Notes under the pieces: generated by a model
What the model was told of the DNA's origin: nothing
Databases searched by the model: none
Seen by the model: the letters and a program-made list of their open reading frames with translations, nothing else
Program-made: the position numbers and the translations under genes
Shown: positions 1 through 7,967 of the stretch, in pieces
How the letters are laid out: each line of letters begins with the position of its first letter
How positions within the stretch are numbered: position 1 is the stretch's first letter
Assembly (NCBI RefSeq): GCF_900101785.1
Contig: NZ_LT629688.1
Location: forward strand, 1,240,001 to 1,304,000
Source: Auraticoccus monumenti
GTDB lineage: Bacteria > Actinomycetota > Actinomycetes > Propionibacteriales > Propionibacteriaceae
Reading direction: 5' to 3'
Length of the DNA stretch: 64,000 nt

Positions 1-7
1 CTGTACC

Positions 8-35
8 CCGGGGGCGGGGGCCTACGCGCCCCCGG
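8..35 (-). terminator. hairpin terminator of the esterase gene
   Basis: A perfect 9-bp stem (CCGGGGGCG at 8-16 with CGCCCCCGG at 27-35) encloses a 10-nt loop. It begins directly after the stop codon of the minus-strand esterase gene. There is no U-tract, as is common for actinobacterial hairpin terminators. The position supports termination, but the function is inferred. Confidence 0.5.
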
Positions 36-1223
36 TCACGCGTCGCGGACGAAGACGATGCCGTCGGGGTCGTCGAGGTGGGTCGGGTCCAGCGGCGCGT
101 AGCCGAACCAGGGGGACACCCGCCGCACCACGCCGTCCAGGTGGGGGACCAGCCGGGCCGGGTCGACGACGTGGCGGTCCCCGGGCAGCGCGTGCAGCAG
201 GCCCTCCAGCGTGTCCGGTGGTGGGGCGTCCACGCCGTGGTCGGCGATGGTGCCCACCGCCGTGGCCAGGTGCGCGTACCCCTCGCCCAGCCGGGTGGCC
301 GTGATCGCCCCGGCGCTCCACCACCCGAGCGGCTGCCCGCCCATCATCATGCTGCTGCGGTGCCGCTGCAGGTGGGCGGCGTGGGTGTGCACCAGCGTCG
401 GGCCGCGCTCGGCCAGGGCGAGCAGGTTGGCGGCCATCATCGCGTCCCGCAGCGCGCACAGCCGGGCCAGCCGCTGCGGGGACGGGTCGGCCATGGCCGC
501 GTGGTAGCGCAGCAGCCCGGCGGCCGTGCGGGCGTGCAGGCGGGCGCGGTCCCCGTCCTCGGGGGAGGACGTGGCCAGCAGGTGGGGGGCCTCGGTGTCG
601 AGGAGGGTGGTCAGGTCGTCGGTGAGCAGACGCAGCTCCGCCACCTCGGGGTTGGTGCCCACCGAGCGGGACGGGTCGAACATGGCGGCGGGCTCGGTCC
701 ACCGCTCGTCCGGCCCGAGCAGGCGGTCCAGGTCCGACGCGTCGCAGGGGAGCAGCTCGGTGTCCAGCCGCGCGGCCAGGTGGTCGTGGAGCGCCGTGAG
801 GGCACCCCGCGGGCTGGCGGCGGCGGCCATCTCGAGGGGCCCGTCCACGCCGGCGAAGCGGACCTGCTCCGCCGGCGCCCGGCCGGCGTTGTGGGCGCGC
901 ATCCAGCGCACCAGGTCGCGGTTGGCGGGGGAGGTGCCCCAGCCGTGGCTGAAGCCGTGCTCGACCACGTCGTCGAGGTCACCGGCGCCGGAGGTGACGT
1001 GCTCGTCCACCAGCAGACCGGTCAGGCAGTCGCTCTCGACGGCGATCGTCCGGTAACCCTCCTGCTCGACGAGCTGGCGGAAGAGGTCGTTGCGCACCCG
1101 GAGCAGGGCGTCGGAGCCGTGGGTCGGCTCGCCCAGCCCGAGCAGACGCGGACGGCCGCCCAGCAGAGCCGTCACGGCGCCGGCGTCGAGGGTGGGGGTG
1201 ACTTCGGCGGGAGGAAGAGGCAT
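36..1223 (-). CDS. erythromycin esterase family protein
   Basis: This 395-aa protein matches the erythromycin esterase (EreA/EreB-like) superfamily. The N-terminal third shows the family signature GLGEPTHGS followed by RNDLFRQLVEQ and TIAVESD, which carry the conserved His and Glu residues of the active site. Later conserved stretches are HGWGTS and HTHAAHLQ. Family members hydrolyse macrolide lactones or related esters, but many genomic homologues have no demonstrated drug activity, so the substrate is unknown. The length is typical. The ATG at 1223 lies just downstream of a MerR-type promoter with a 19-bp spacer, and the gene diverges from a two-domain MerR regulator that probably controls it. 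No signal peptide is seen, so a cytoplasmic enzyme is expected. Confidence 0.9.
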   Translation of the reverse strand: MPLPPAEVTPTLDAGAVTALLGGRPRLLGLGEPTHGSDALLRVRNDLFRQLVEQEGYRTIAVESDCLTGLLVDEHVTSGAGDLDDVVEHGFSHGWGTSPANRDLVRWMRAHNAGRAPAEQVRFAGVDGPLEMAAAASPRGALTALHDHLAARLDTELLPCDASDLDRLLGPDERWTEPAAMFDPSRSVGTNPEVAELRLLTDDLTTLLDTEAPHLLATSSPEDGDRARLHARTAAGLLRYHAAMADPSPQRLARLCALRDAMMAANLLALAERGPTLVHTHAAHLQRHRSSMMMGGQPLGWWSAGAITATRLGEGYAHLATAVGTIADHGVDAPPPDTLEGLLHALPGDRHVVDPARLVPHLDGVVRRVSPWFGYAPLDPTHLDDPDGIVFVRDA

Positions 1224-1232
1224 GCCTTCGAC

Positions 1233-1263
1233 GGTATCGTTGAACCTACGGTTGAGACCTCAG
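1233..1263 (-). promoter_or_regulatory. MerR-type promoter and operator of the esterase gene
   Basis: Read on the minus strand, a -10 element GATACC (1233-1238) is separated by exactly 19 bp from a weak -35 element CTGAGG (1258-1263). A dyad TGAACC-TAC-GGTTGA (1241-1255, five of six arm pairs) is centred exactly on the spacer. A 19-bp spacer holding a centred dyad is the hallmark of promoters activated by MerR-family proteins through DNA distortion. The divergent TioE-type gene is the obvious regulator. The -35 element is poor, as expected for an activator-dependent promoter. Confidence 0.55.
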
Positions 1264-1281
1264 CCCGAGAAAGGGGCACCG

Positions 1282-2019
1282 GTGAGCCGAAAGCCTCAAA
1301 CAGGGGAGCGCCTGCGGCCGGTGGACCTGGCTCGCGAGCACGGTCTGTCCACCCAGGCGATCCGCAACTACGAGGCGGCCGGCATCCTCCCGCCCGCCGA
1401 CCGGACCGAGCACGGTCACCGCACCTACACCCCGCTGCACGCCGACGCCCTGCACGCCTTCCTGGCCCTGGTCCCGGGTCACGGCCACCAGCGGGCCGCC
1501 GACCTCCTGCGGGCGGTGCACCGGGACGCGACCGGGGAGGCCCTGCGGCTCCTGGACGAGAGCCACGCCCAGCTGCTGGAGGACCGCCGCACGCTCGCGG
1601 CGGTCGAGGCGGCGCTCGCCGGCCTGGGTCCGGTTCCGCAGGGCCGCGGGGACACCTTCGTCGGTCCTCTGGCCAGCAGGCTCGGTCTCCGTCCGGCGAC
1701 CCTGCGCAAGTGGGAGCGCGCCGGCCTGCTCCGGCCGGAACGCGACCGCCGGACGGGCTACCGGGTCTACCACCCGGCTGACGTGCGGGACGCCCAGCTG
1801 GTGCACCAGCTGCGTCGCGGCGGGTACCTGCTGCGGCAGATCGCGCCGGTCCTGGACCAGGTCCGCTCCGCCGGGGGCGTGGCCCCGCTGGAGTCCGTGC
1901 TGCGCGACTGGCACCTCCGCCTGACCGCCCGTGGCCGGTCGATGCTCGGCGGCGCCGCCGCGCTGGACGCCTACCTCGACCGCCGCGGGGACCGGGCTCC
2001 CGCGCCGCCCCGCCGGTAG
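1282..2019 (+). CDS. two-domain MerR regulator, TioE type
   Basis: The protein (245 aa from GTG 1282) contains two MerR-like winged-helix domains in tandem. The first, residues about 10-75, has the motif LSTQAIRNYEAAGILPP and then GHRTYTP. The second, about 128-195, has LRPATLRKWERAGLLRPERD and then GYRVYHP. A helical linker joins them. This tandem arrangement is that of the TioE family, named from the thiocoraline cluster. The GTG was chosen because the purine-rich stretch GAGAAAGGGG lies just upstream; the open frame reaches further 5' but would cross the divergent promoter. The gene is divergent from the esterase and probably responds to a small molecule to activate it. The inducer is unknown. 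Confidence 0.85.
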   Translation: MSRKPQTGERLRPVDLAREHGLSTQAIRNYEAAGILPPADRTEHGHRTYTPLHADALHAFLALVPGHGHQRAADLLRAVHRDATGEALRLLDESHAQLLEDRRTLAAVEAALAGLGPVPQGRGDTFVGPLASRLGLRPATLRKWERAGLLRPERDRRTGYRVYHPADVRDAQLVHQLRRGGYLLRQIAPVLDQVRSAGGVAPLESVLRDWHLRLTARGRSMLGGAAALDAYLDRRGDRAPAPPRR

Positions 2020-2102
2020 CGCACCGCCGCCCCCGACGACCCTGGCCCGCGGCACCCGGCGGGCGGCCGGACGACCCCTCCCTGCGTGGAAGAATGGCGG
2101 CC

Positions 2103-3737
2103 ATGTCGTCGCTCCCCCAGCTGCTCAGCGCGAGGATCGAGGCCGTCGCCGGCGTCGACCCCGAGCTGCGCGCTGCCACCAAGCCCCAGTTCGGTCACTT
2201 CCAGTCCAACGTCGCGCTGCGGCTGGCCAAGGCCGAGGGGCGCCCGCCGCGCGAGGTGGCGCAGCGGCTGGTGGAGCAGGCCGACCTCGCCGACCTGTGC
2301 GAGCCGCCGGAGGTGGCCGGCCCGGGCTTCATCAACCTGCGGCTGCGCACCGACGTGCTGGCCGCGGCGGCGACCGAGGTGCTCAGCGACCCCCGGCACG
2401 GCGTCGTGCCCGAGGGTGGCAGCACCGTGGTGATCGACTACTCCGGCCCCAACGTGGCCAAGCAGATGCACGTGGGCCACCTGCGCTCCACGATCATCGG
2501 CGACTGCCTGGCGCGGGTGCTGCGGTCGCTCGGTCACACGGTGGTCGCGCAGAACCACATCGGCGACTGGGGCCGGCAGTTCGGGATGCTGGTGGAGCAG
2601 ATCCTGCTCGAGGGCCTCGACGTCGCCGACCTCGACCTGCCCGGCGCCGAGGAGCTGTACCGCCGCGCCAACGACCACCTCAAGGCCGACGGGTCCTTCG
2701 CCGACGCCGCGCGCCGCCGGGTGGTGCTGCTGCAGTCCGGTGACGAGGAGACCCTGACCATCTGGCGGCAGCTGATCGACGTCTCCCTCGCCGGGTTCCG
2801 TGAGAGCTACGCCCGGCTCGGGGTGCTGCTCACCGACGAGGACCTGGCGGGTGAGTCCACCTACAACGACGCGCTCCCCTCGGTGGTCGAGGACCTGGAG
2901 GCCAGCGGGGCGGCCGTGGTGGACGACGACGCCCTGGTGGTCTTCGTGGAGGGCTTCAACGCGCCGATGATCGTGCGCAAGCGCGACGGCGGGTTCGGCT
3001 ACTCCGCCACCGACCTGGCCGCCATCCGGCACCGGGTCCGGGACCTGCACGCCGACCGCATCCTCTACGTGGTGGGCACCGAGCAGACCTTCCACTTCAA
3101 CCAGGTCTTCGCCGTGGCCCGCAAGGCCGGCTTCCTGCCCGAGGACGTCCGGGCCGAGCACGTCGGCTACGGCATGGTGCTGGGCGCGGACGGCAAGCGG
3201 CTTCGGACCCGCGACGGCGGCACCATGAAGCTGACCACCCTGCTGGACGCCGCCGAGGAGCGGGCCGCCCGGCCGATCGCCCTGGCCGCGGTCAAGTACG
3301 CCGACCTCTCCAACAGCCTGGTCAAGGACTACGTCTTCGACCTGGACCGCATGGTGCAGACCACCGGTGACACCGGGCCCTACCTGCAGTACGCCCACGC
3401 CCGCCTCTGCCAGGTGCTGGCCCGGGCCGTGGCCGAGGGCTACCCGGTGGGGGAGTCGGTGACGCTGCTGGCCGAGCCGGCCGAGCAGACCCTGGCGCTG
3501 CTGCTGACCCGCTTCGGAGAGGTGGTCACCGAGGTGGGCGAGACGCTGCAGCCGCACCGCCTCTGCACCTACCTCTACGAGCTCTCCGGTGCGCTGTCGA
3601 CCTTCTACGAGCAGTGCCCGGTGCTCAAGAGCGAGGCCGACGTCCGGACGTCCCGCCTGGCCCTGTGCACCGCCACCCGCGACGTCCTGGCCACCGGCCT
3701 GGACCTGCTGGGCATCGAGGCCCCCGAGCGCATGTGA
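2103..3737 (+). CDS. argS: arginyl-tRNA synthetase
   Basis: This class I aminoacyl-tRNA synthetase charges tRNA-Arg with arginine in the cytoplasm. The N-terminal Add-1 domain (residues 1-90, with TKPQFGHFQSNVALRLAK) binds the tRNA elbow. The HIGH signature is HVGH at residues 123-126 inside GPNVAKQMHVGHLRS. The KMSKS equivalent is the variant GKRLRTRDGG near residue 365, followed by the DALR anticodon-binding domain ending in LDLLGIEAPERM. The length (544 aa) is normal for the family. ATG 2103 is preferred over ATG 2094 because GGAAGA at 2088-2093 has proper spacing only for the former. The stop is 16 bp from the convergent stop of ppgK. Essential housekeeping gene. Confidence 0.97.
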   Translation: MSSLPQLLSARIEAVAGVDPELRAATKPQFGHFQSNVALRLAKAEGRPPREVAQRLVEQADLADLCEPPEVAGPGFINLRLRTDVLAAAATEVLSDPRHGVVPEGGSTVVIDYSGPNVAKQMHVGHLRSTIIGDCLARVLRSLGHTVVAQNHIGDWGRQFGMLVEQILLEGLDVADLDLPGAEELYRRANDHLKADGSFADAARRRVVLLQSGDEETLTIWRQLIDVSLAGFRESYARLGVLLTDEDLAGESTYNDALPSVVEDLEASGAAVVDDDALVVFVEGFNAPMIVRKRDGGFGYSATDLAAIRHRVRDLHADRILYVVGTEQTFHFNQVFAVARKAGFLPEDVRAEHVGYGMVLGADGKRLRTRDGGTMKLTTLLDAAEERAARPIALAAVKYADLSNSLVKDYVFDLDRMVQTTGDTGPYLQYAHARLCQVLARAVAEGYPVGESVTLLAEPAEQTLALLLTRFGEVVTEVGETLQPHRLCTYLYELSGALSTFYEQCPVLKSEADVRTSRLALCTATRDVLATGLDLLGIEAPERM

Positions 3738-3753
3738 CGCCCGTGGGGGGAGG

Positions 3754-4581
3754 TCAGTGCTTGGACTTCTCCTCCGACACCGAGGGGTCGCCGGGGGCGG
3801 CGTAGTCCAGCACCGGCTCGGGGTGCTCGCGGCGGTCCGAGGCGAGCCAGGCCGCCCCGATGATGCCGGCCTTGTTGCGCAGCCTGGCAGGTACGATCGG
3901 GGACTTGAGCCGCAGGTGCGGCAGGAAGTGGTCGGAGTCCTTGGAGACGCCGCCGCCCACCACGATCAGGTCCGGCCACAGCAGCGCCTCGACCACCTCG
4001 TAGTAGCGCTGCAGCCGCGGCACCCACTCCTCGTAGCTGAGCCCGAGCTGGTCCTTGACGCCCGAGGACGCCTGGCTCTCCGCGTCGTGGCCGTCGATCT
4101 CGAGGTGACCGAGCTCGGAGTTCGGCACCAGGATCCCGCGGTGGATGATGGCCGAGCCGATCCCGGTGCCGAGGGTGGTCATCAGCACCAGACCGGGGTG
4201 GTCCTTGGCGGCCCCGTAGCGGACCTCCGCCACACCCGCGGCGTCGGCGTCGTTGACCAGGTAGATGTCGCGGCCGAGCCGGTCCTCGAAGAGCTGCTCG
4301 GCCTCGCAGTCCACCCACGCCTTGTCGATGTTGGCCGCCGAGCGGGTGCGCCCGTGCGTCACGACCGAGGGGATGGTGATCCCGATCGGGCCGTCACCGA
4401 TCTGGTCGGCGAAGTGCTCCACGATCTGGGCGACCACGTCGGCGACCCGGGCCGGGGTCGACTCCTCGGGGGTGTCGATCCGCAGCCGCTTGCTGGTGAA
4501 CTCGCCCTTGGCGAGGTCGACGGGAGCCCCCTTGATGCCGGACCCACCGATGTCGATGCCGAGAACCGCGTTGTCTGCCAC
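3754..4581 (-). CDS. ppgK: polyphosphate glucokinase
   Basis: ROK-type sugar kinase of about 275 aa that phosphorylates glucose using inorganic polyphosphate (and often ATP), feeding glycolysis. The N-terminus has the phosphate motif GIDIGGSGIKG, then GITIPSVV, the catalytic region LVNDADAAG and the nucleotide motif TLGTGIGSAI. This set and the length are characteristic of actinobacterial PpgK rather than ATP-only glucokinase. GTG 4581 is preferred because the protein motif begins at once (VADNAVLGIDIGG) and a -10 element TAGGCT sits 7 nt upstream, implying a leaderless mRNA. An in-frame ATG at 4659 would add 26 low-complexity residues. Convergent with argS. Confidence 0.93.
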   Translation of the reverse strand: MADNAVLGIDIGGSGIKGAPVDLAKGEFTSKRLRIDTPEESTPARVADVVAQIVEHFADQIGDGPIGITIPSVVTHGRTRSAANIDKAWVDCEAEQLFEDRLGRDIYLVNDADAAGVAEVRYGAAKDHPGLVLMTTLGTGIGSAIIHRGILVPNSELGHLEIDGHDAESQASSGVKDQLGLSYEEWVPRLQRYYEVVEALLWPDLIVVGGGVSKDSDHFLPHLRLKSPIVPARLRNKAGIIGAAWLASDRREHPEPVLDYAAPGDPSVSEEKSKH

Positions 4582-4588
4582 GGGAGCG

Positions 4589-4594
4589 AGCCTA
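4589..4594 (-). promoter_or_regulatory. -10 element of leaderless ppgK promoter
   Basis: On the minus strand TAGGCT is followed by 7 nt and then GTG 4581. No Shine-Dalgarno sequence is present between them, so transcription probably starts at or next to the start codon. Confidence 0.45.
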
Positions 4595-4686
4595 GGACAC
4601 CCGCTCCGGGACCGGCAGGCCGCCGTCCCAGGACCGCGTGCCGACGTCCCCGCGGGCACCGGCCGAGCGGGGGCGCAGGAGCGTGC

Positions 4687-6246
4687 TCAGCCCTCGGACG
4701 CGGCCGCGGCGGGGTCGGTGGTGGGCACCGGGTCGCCCAGCGCGGGCCCCGAGGCGCTCCCGGCGGGGGCCTCCGCCCGGGCCCGCTGCATCCGCTGCAG
4801 CTGGCTCAGCGCCACCGCGCGGGCGTGGTCGCTGCTGACGTGCACGATGCTCAGGGTCACCGGCCCCGGGGTGGTGTCGACGTGCACCGTGGCCAGGTCG
4901 AGTCGCCGCTGCAGCGGTCCGCGGGTGATCCGCACCGACTGCGTCTTGGCGTGCGGGACCACCGACATGGTGTCGACCAGCCAGCCGCGGCGGGTCACCA
5001 CGACCCGGTCGTCCCAGCCGTGCCGCAGCGTCCACCAGTTCCACCAGCGCAGCCAGCGCGCGCTGCGCGGCGAGGGGTGCAGCTCGACGGCGTCCAGGTC
5101 GACGTCGGGCAGGATCGCCCGCAGCCCGGTCCGCACCTGCTCCAGGGTGGCCACCGGGAAGAGGAGGGAGTCGCTGTTCTGCTGCCCGCCCTCGTCGGTG
5201 CTCCTGGTCTGGCCCAGGACGTCGATCCGCACCCGGTACAGCCCGGCGGGACGCCAGGTGACGGACTGGGAGATCGAGATGCCCTGGATCCGGTCGACCG
5301 GGACCGACTGGCTGGTCAGGTTGGTCAGGCCGCGGCTGATCCGCAGCCCGCGCCCGGAGCGGGCCAGCGTGTAGTTGAACTGACCGATCAGGTACTTGCT
5401 CAGAGCGCTGAACAGCTGGATGCCCAGCGGGATCACCGCCGGCAGGGCGAAGAGGGTGACGCCGAGGACGGTGGTCACCGTCAGGCCGACGGCGAGCAGC
5501 ACCGCGGGGAAGAGGAAGTCCCCGGAGAGCACGAAGCCCAGCACCAGCTGCTGCGGGGTGAGCCTGACCAGCACCTCGTCGGTGCTGGACAGGTCGGTCC
5601 AGGCGCTGGTCGGGGCGGCCTCGTCGGTGATGCTGCGCTGCTCGCCGCTGGCGCGGGTGAGCAGGTAGTCCCGGAGCCGGGCGGCCTTGTCGCGGCGGAG
5701 GTAGCGCAACCGGGCGCCGGAGTCGCCGGCACCGGCCTCCAGCCGCATCTCGGCGAGGCCGAAGATGCGGGCGCTGAGGGGCTGGACGACGTCGATGGTC
5801 TGCAGCCGCTGGAAGGGAATCCGCTTGGACTGGCGGAAGACCGCCCCGGTCTCGATCCGCAGCTCGTCGTCGTCGATCACGAAGCGGGTGAACCGCCAGG
5901 TCATGAAGCCGGCCAGGGCGGCGACCAGCACGACCGCGACCAGGGCCAGCAGCACCCAGCGCAGGGAGCCGGAGAGGTTGGAGACCAGCGAGTCGTCCCC
6001 GCCGTCGGGGATGAGCTCGCGGGACGCGCCGAGCAGGATGGCCACGAGCACGACCCAGCCCCGGATCAGGGGCGTCAGCGGGTGCGGGCGCTCGAAGGTC
6101 TTGCCGTCCGCACCGGTGCGGGCGTCGGTCAGACCGGCCGACGGCGGGTCCTCCTGCGCCGGTCCCGGGGTGCCGACGGCGGTGCGGGGGTCCGGCTCAC
6201 GTGAGCCGGCGGTGGGGTCGGGCCCCGGGGTGCCGGGGACGGTCAC
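4687..6246 (-). CDS. membrane protein with bacterial PH domains (YdbT-like)
   Basis: This 519-aa protein resembles the YdbT group of membrane proteins with repeated bacterial PH (bPH2) domains. After a proline-rich N-terminus of about 65 residues come two hydrophobic helices (around ILLGASRELIPDGG and WVLLALVAVVLVAALAGF), a bPH2 domain (TGAVFRQSKRIPFQRLQTIDVVQ), two more membrane helices near residues 235-285, a second bPH2 domain (LTNLTSQSVPVDRIQGISIS) and a third (VVVTRRGWLVDTMSVVPHAK). The role is unknown; in Bacillus the ydbS-ydbT pair is in the SigW regulon and protects against amylocyclicin. It overlaps the upstream partner gene by ATGA (6243-6246), so the pair is translationally coupled and probably forms one membrane complex. 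Confidence 0.85.
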   Translation of the reverse strand: MTVPGTPGPDPTAGSREPDPRTAVGTPGPAQEDPPSAGLTDARTGADGKTFERPHPLTPLIRGWVVLVAILLGASRELIPDGGDDSLVSNLSGSLRWVLLALVAVVLVAALAGFMTWRFTRFVIDDDELRIETGAVFRQSKRIPFQRLQTIDVVQPLSARIFGLAEMRLEAGAGDSGARLRYLRRDKAARLRDYLLTRASGEQRSITDEAAPTSAWTDLSSTDEVLVRLTPQQLVLGFVLSGDFLFPAVLLAVGLTVTTVLGVTLFALPAVIPLGIQLFSALSKYLIGQFNYTLARSGRGLRISRGLTNLTSQSVPVDRIQGISISQSVTWRPAGLYRVRIDVLGQTRSTDEGGQQNSDSLLFPVATLEQVRTGLRAILPDVDLDAVELHPSPRSARWLRWWNWWTLRHGWDDRVVVTRRGWLVDTMSVVPHAKTQSVRITRGPLQRRLDLATVHVDTTPGPVTLSIVHVSSDHARAVALSQLQRMQRARAEAPAGSASGPALGDPVPTTDPAAAASEG

Positions 6247-6734
6247 AGCCCGGACAGCCTTGCCTCGGCCCGCTGGGACAGCTGGTCACGCAGCCGGGTG
6301 GCCTCGGCGGCCGGCAGGCCCGGGATGGTGGCGTCGGTGCTCGCGCTGGCCGTGACCAGCTTGACCGTGGCCATCCCGAGGCTGCGCTCCAGCGGACCGG
6401 AGGTGACGTCGACCACCTGCATCCGCCCGTACGGCACCACCGTCAGCGCGCGGAACATGACGCCGTGGGTGATGTACAGGTCGTCGTCCAGCTCGGCGTA
6501 GCCCCAGTTGCGCCAGCGGCGACCGACCAGCAGCACGTTGAGGAGCAGGATCACCCCGAAGAACGTCCAGAGCACCACGCCGATCCACCACAGGTCGGTC
6601 AGGAACCCCACCAGCAGGGCCGGGACGGTCGGCACCAGCACGCAGGCGATGGTGGTCCCGATCAGCTCGAGGGTCCTCCAGCGCGGAGAGATCCGCTGCC
6701 AGCTGGCGCCCGGCGGGGCGAAGAGCTCATCCAT
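6243..6734 (-). CDS. PH domain-containing membrane protein (YdbS-like)
   Basis: A 163-aa protein with two close transmembrane helices (LIGTTIACVLVPTVPALLVGF and WWIGVVLWTFFGVILLLNVL, residues about 25-70) followed by one bPH2 domain containing DDDLYITHGVMFRALTVVP and YGRMQVVDV. This is the layout of YdbS, the usual partner of YdbT. It overlaps the downstream YdbT-like gene by 4 nt. The sequence TAGGCT lies 8 nt upstream of ATG 6734 on the minus strand, so the transcript probably has almost no leader. The upstream DUF1707 gene on the same strand ends 12 nt away, so readthrough is also possible. Molecular function is not established. Confidence 0.85.
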   Translation of the reverse strand: MDELFAPPGASWQRISPRWRTLELIGTTIACVLVPTVPALLVGFLTDLWWIGVVLWTFFGVILLLNVLLVGRRWRNWGYAELDDDLYITHGVMFRALTVVPYGRMQVVDVTSGPLERSLGMATVKLVTASASTDATIPGLPAAEATRLRDQLSQRAEARLSGL

Positions 6735-6745
6735 GTGCGGTCAGC

Positions 6746-7522
6746 CTAGTGCCCGCAGCCGTGCTTGCGGGCGGCGCGCTCGGCCTTGCCCTTCCCCTTC
6801 CGGCGCACCTTCACCGACACCCCGCCGAACAGGCAGAGCCCCTTGACCACCAGGGTCGGCGAGCCGGCCGGCGCGGGCGGGACGTCGACCTCGGCGCCCC
6901 CGAAGATCGCCACGGTCTCGTTGCGGACCGCGACCCCCTCGGGCACGGTGATCTCCACCCCGCCGAACACGGTGAGGCCGGTCATCTCGATCTGCTCGCC
7001 CTCCCAGGTGGCCTCGGTGAGGTCGAGCTCGCCGCCCCCGAACAGGGTGAGCAGCTGGTTGTCGCGCCGGACCCGCCACTGGCCCTTGCGCTCGAAGCCA
7101 CCGAAGACGGCCACGAAGCGGTCGGGGTCGCTGGTGGCGGCACCGGGTTCGACCAGGGGCCCGGTCGCGCTCCGCTCGCGGGTGGTGGCCAGCGGGCGGT
7201 CCAGCGGCACCAGGTCGGTGGTCAGCGGCACCAGGTCCTCGAAGGTGCGGGCCCGCATCGCCAGGTCGAGGCGCTCGTCGTGCTCCTCGTGGGTGAGACG
7301 CCCCTCGGCGTAGGCGGTGCTGAGCACGTTGGCCACCTTGGCCCGGTCGGCGTCGGAGGCACGGAGCCCGCCGGACTGCGTCTGCAGGGTCGGGGGGGTG
7401 GGTCCGGGGTCGCGCACGGCGTCCCCGGAGGTCCCCGGTCCGCGGTCCTGCTGGGCCCCGGCGGAGGTCGCGTCCATCAGCGGCCAACCGGCCTGCTGGT
7501 CCTGCTCGACGGAAGGGTTCAC
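6746..7522 (-). CDS. DUF1707 and LiaF-like domain protein
   Basis: A 258-aa soluble protein. Residues about 55-105 are a DUF1707 domain (LRASDADRAKVANVLSTAYA, EGRLTHEEHDERLDLAMRA), a short SHOCT-like module common in actinobacteria. The C-terminal half holds repeated FGG strands (FVAVFGGFERKG, LLTLFGGGELDL, GLTVFGGVEITV, VAIFGGAEVDV, LCLFGGVSVKV) typical of the LiaF/cell-wall-active-antibiotic-response beta-helix. Together these suggest a membrane-stress sensor or regulator, which fits the neighbouring PH-domain pair, since YdbS/YdbT proteins are linked to envelope stress. The GTG at 7522 follows a -10 hexamer TAGCGT by exactly 6 nt, so the mRNA is probably leaderless. Role inferred from family only. 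Confidence 0.82.
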   Translation of the reverse strand: MNPSVEQDQQAGWPLMDATSAGAQQDRGPGTSGDAVRDPGPTPPTLQTQSGGLRASDADRAKVANVLSTAYAEGRLTHEEHDERLDLAMRARTFEDLVPLTTDLVPLDRPLATTRERSATGPLVEPGAATSDPDRFVAVFGGFERKGQWRVRRDNQLLTLFGGGELDLTEATWEGEQIEMTGLTVFGGVEITVPEGVAVRNETVAIFGGAEVDVPPAPAGSPTLVVKGLCLFGGVSVKVRRKGKGKAERAARKHGCGH

Positions 7523-7528
7523 GTCCCC

Positions 7529-7534
7529 ACGCTA
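7529..7534 (-). promoter_or_regulatory. -10 element of leaderless DUF1707-gene promoter
   Basis: TAGCGT on the minus strand lies 6 nt upstream of GTG 7522, with no credible Shine-Dalgarno sequence. A transcript starting on the GTG is predicted. Confidence 0.45.
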
Positions 7535-7613
7535 AGCCGGGCCCCCGGTCTCTGGCCACGGTCGCAGCCGACTTTGGGGGAGCCCTCAGGGCTGCCCCCG
7601 ACCGGGGAACGAC

Positions 7614-7643
7614 TTCAACCCCGGGGGGAGGATGCGCTAGACT
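7614..7643 (+). promoter_or_regulatory. promoter of tRNA-Gly
   Basis: TTCAAC (7614-7619) and TAGACT (7638-7643) are separated by 18 bp and point towards the tRNA gene, whose first base lies about 42 nt downstream. A GC-rich bulged hairpin (7576-7599) lies just upstream, between this promoter and the divergent DUF1707 promoter. Confidence 0.5.
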
Positions 7644-7685
7644 CCCTACCGGTCGAACGGGGTCAGCGCCCCCGGAGGACCGTGC

Positions 7686-7759
7686 GCGGATGTAGTTCAA
7701 TGGTAGAACTTCAGCTTCCCAAGCTGATGGTGCGGGTTCGATTCCCGTCATCCGCTCCA
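7686..7759 (+). tRNA. tRNA-Gly (anticodon CCC)
   Basis: A complete cloverleaf can be drawn. The acceptor arm GCGGATG (7686-7692) pairs with CATCCGC (7749-7755), the anticodon arm TCAGC pairs with GCTGA around the loop TTCCCAA (anticodon CCC at 7718-7720), and the T arm contains GGTTCGATTCC. The 3' CCA (7757-7759) is encoded. It reads the GGG glycine codon. It stands alone, followed by an FG-GAP gene about 210 nt downstream. Confidence 0.97.
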
Positions 7760-7967
7760 ACACGTCGGCTGGCACCGGTGCGCGACGAGGCAGCCGGCCG
7801 CTATGCTCACGCTCGACTTCTGCTCGCAGCCCTCCCCGACCGGTCCAGCCGACCGGTCCCGGCGTGCCGGGTGCGGACGTCCGCCGGGTGACGGGGGTTC
7901 CTGGTGGTTCGGAACCCGACCCGCCGCCCGGCGCCCAGCCGCCGCGCACGACCCGAAGAGGACCCCC

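Noticed and set aside
3589-6204. An 871-codon plus-strand frame opposite ppgK and the YdbT-like gene
   Set aside because: It is the shadow of two well-supported minus-strand genes and has the Gln/Val/His-rich composition typical of such antisense frames.
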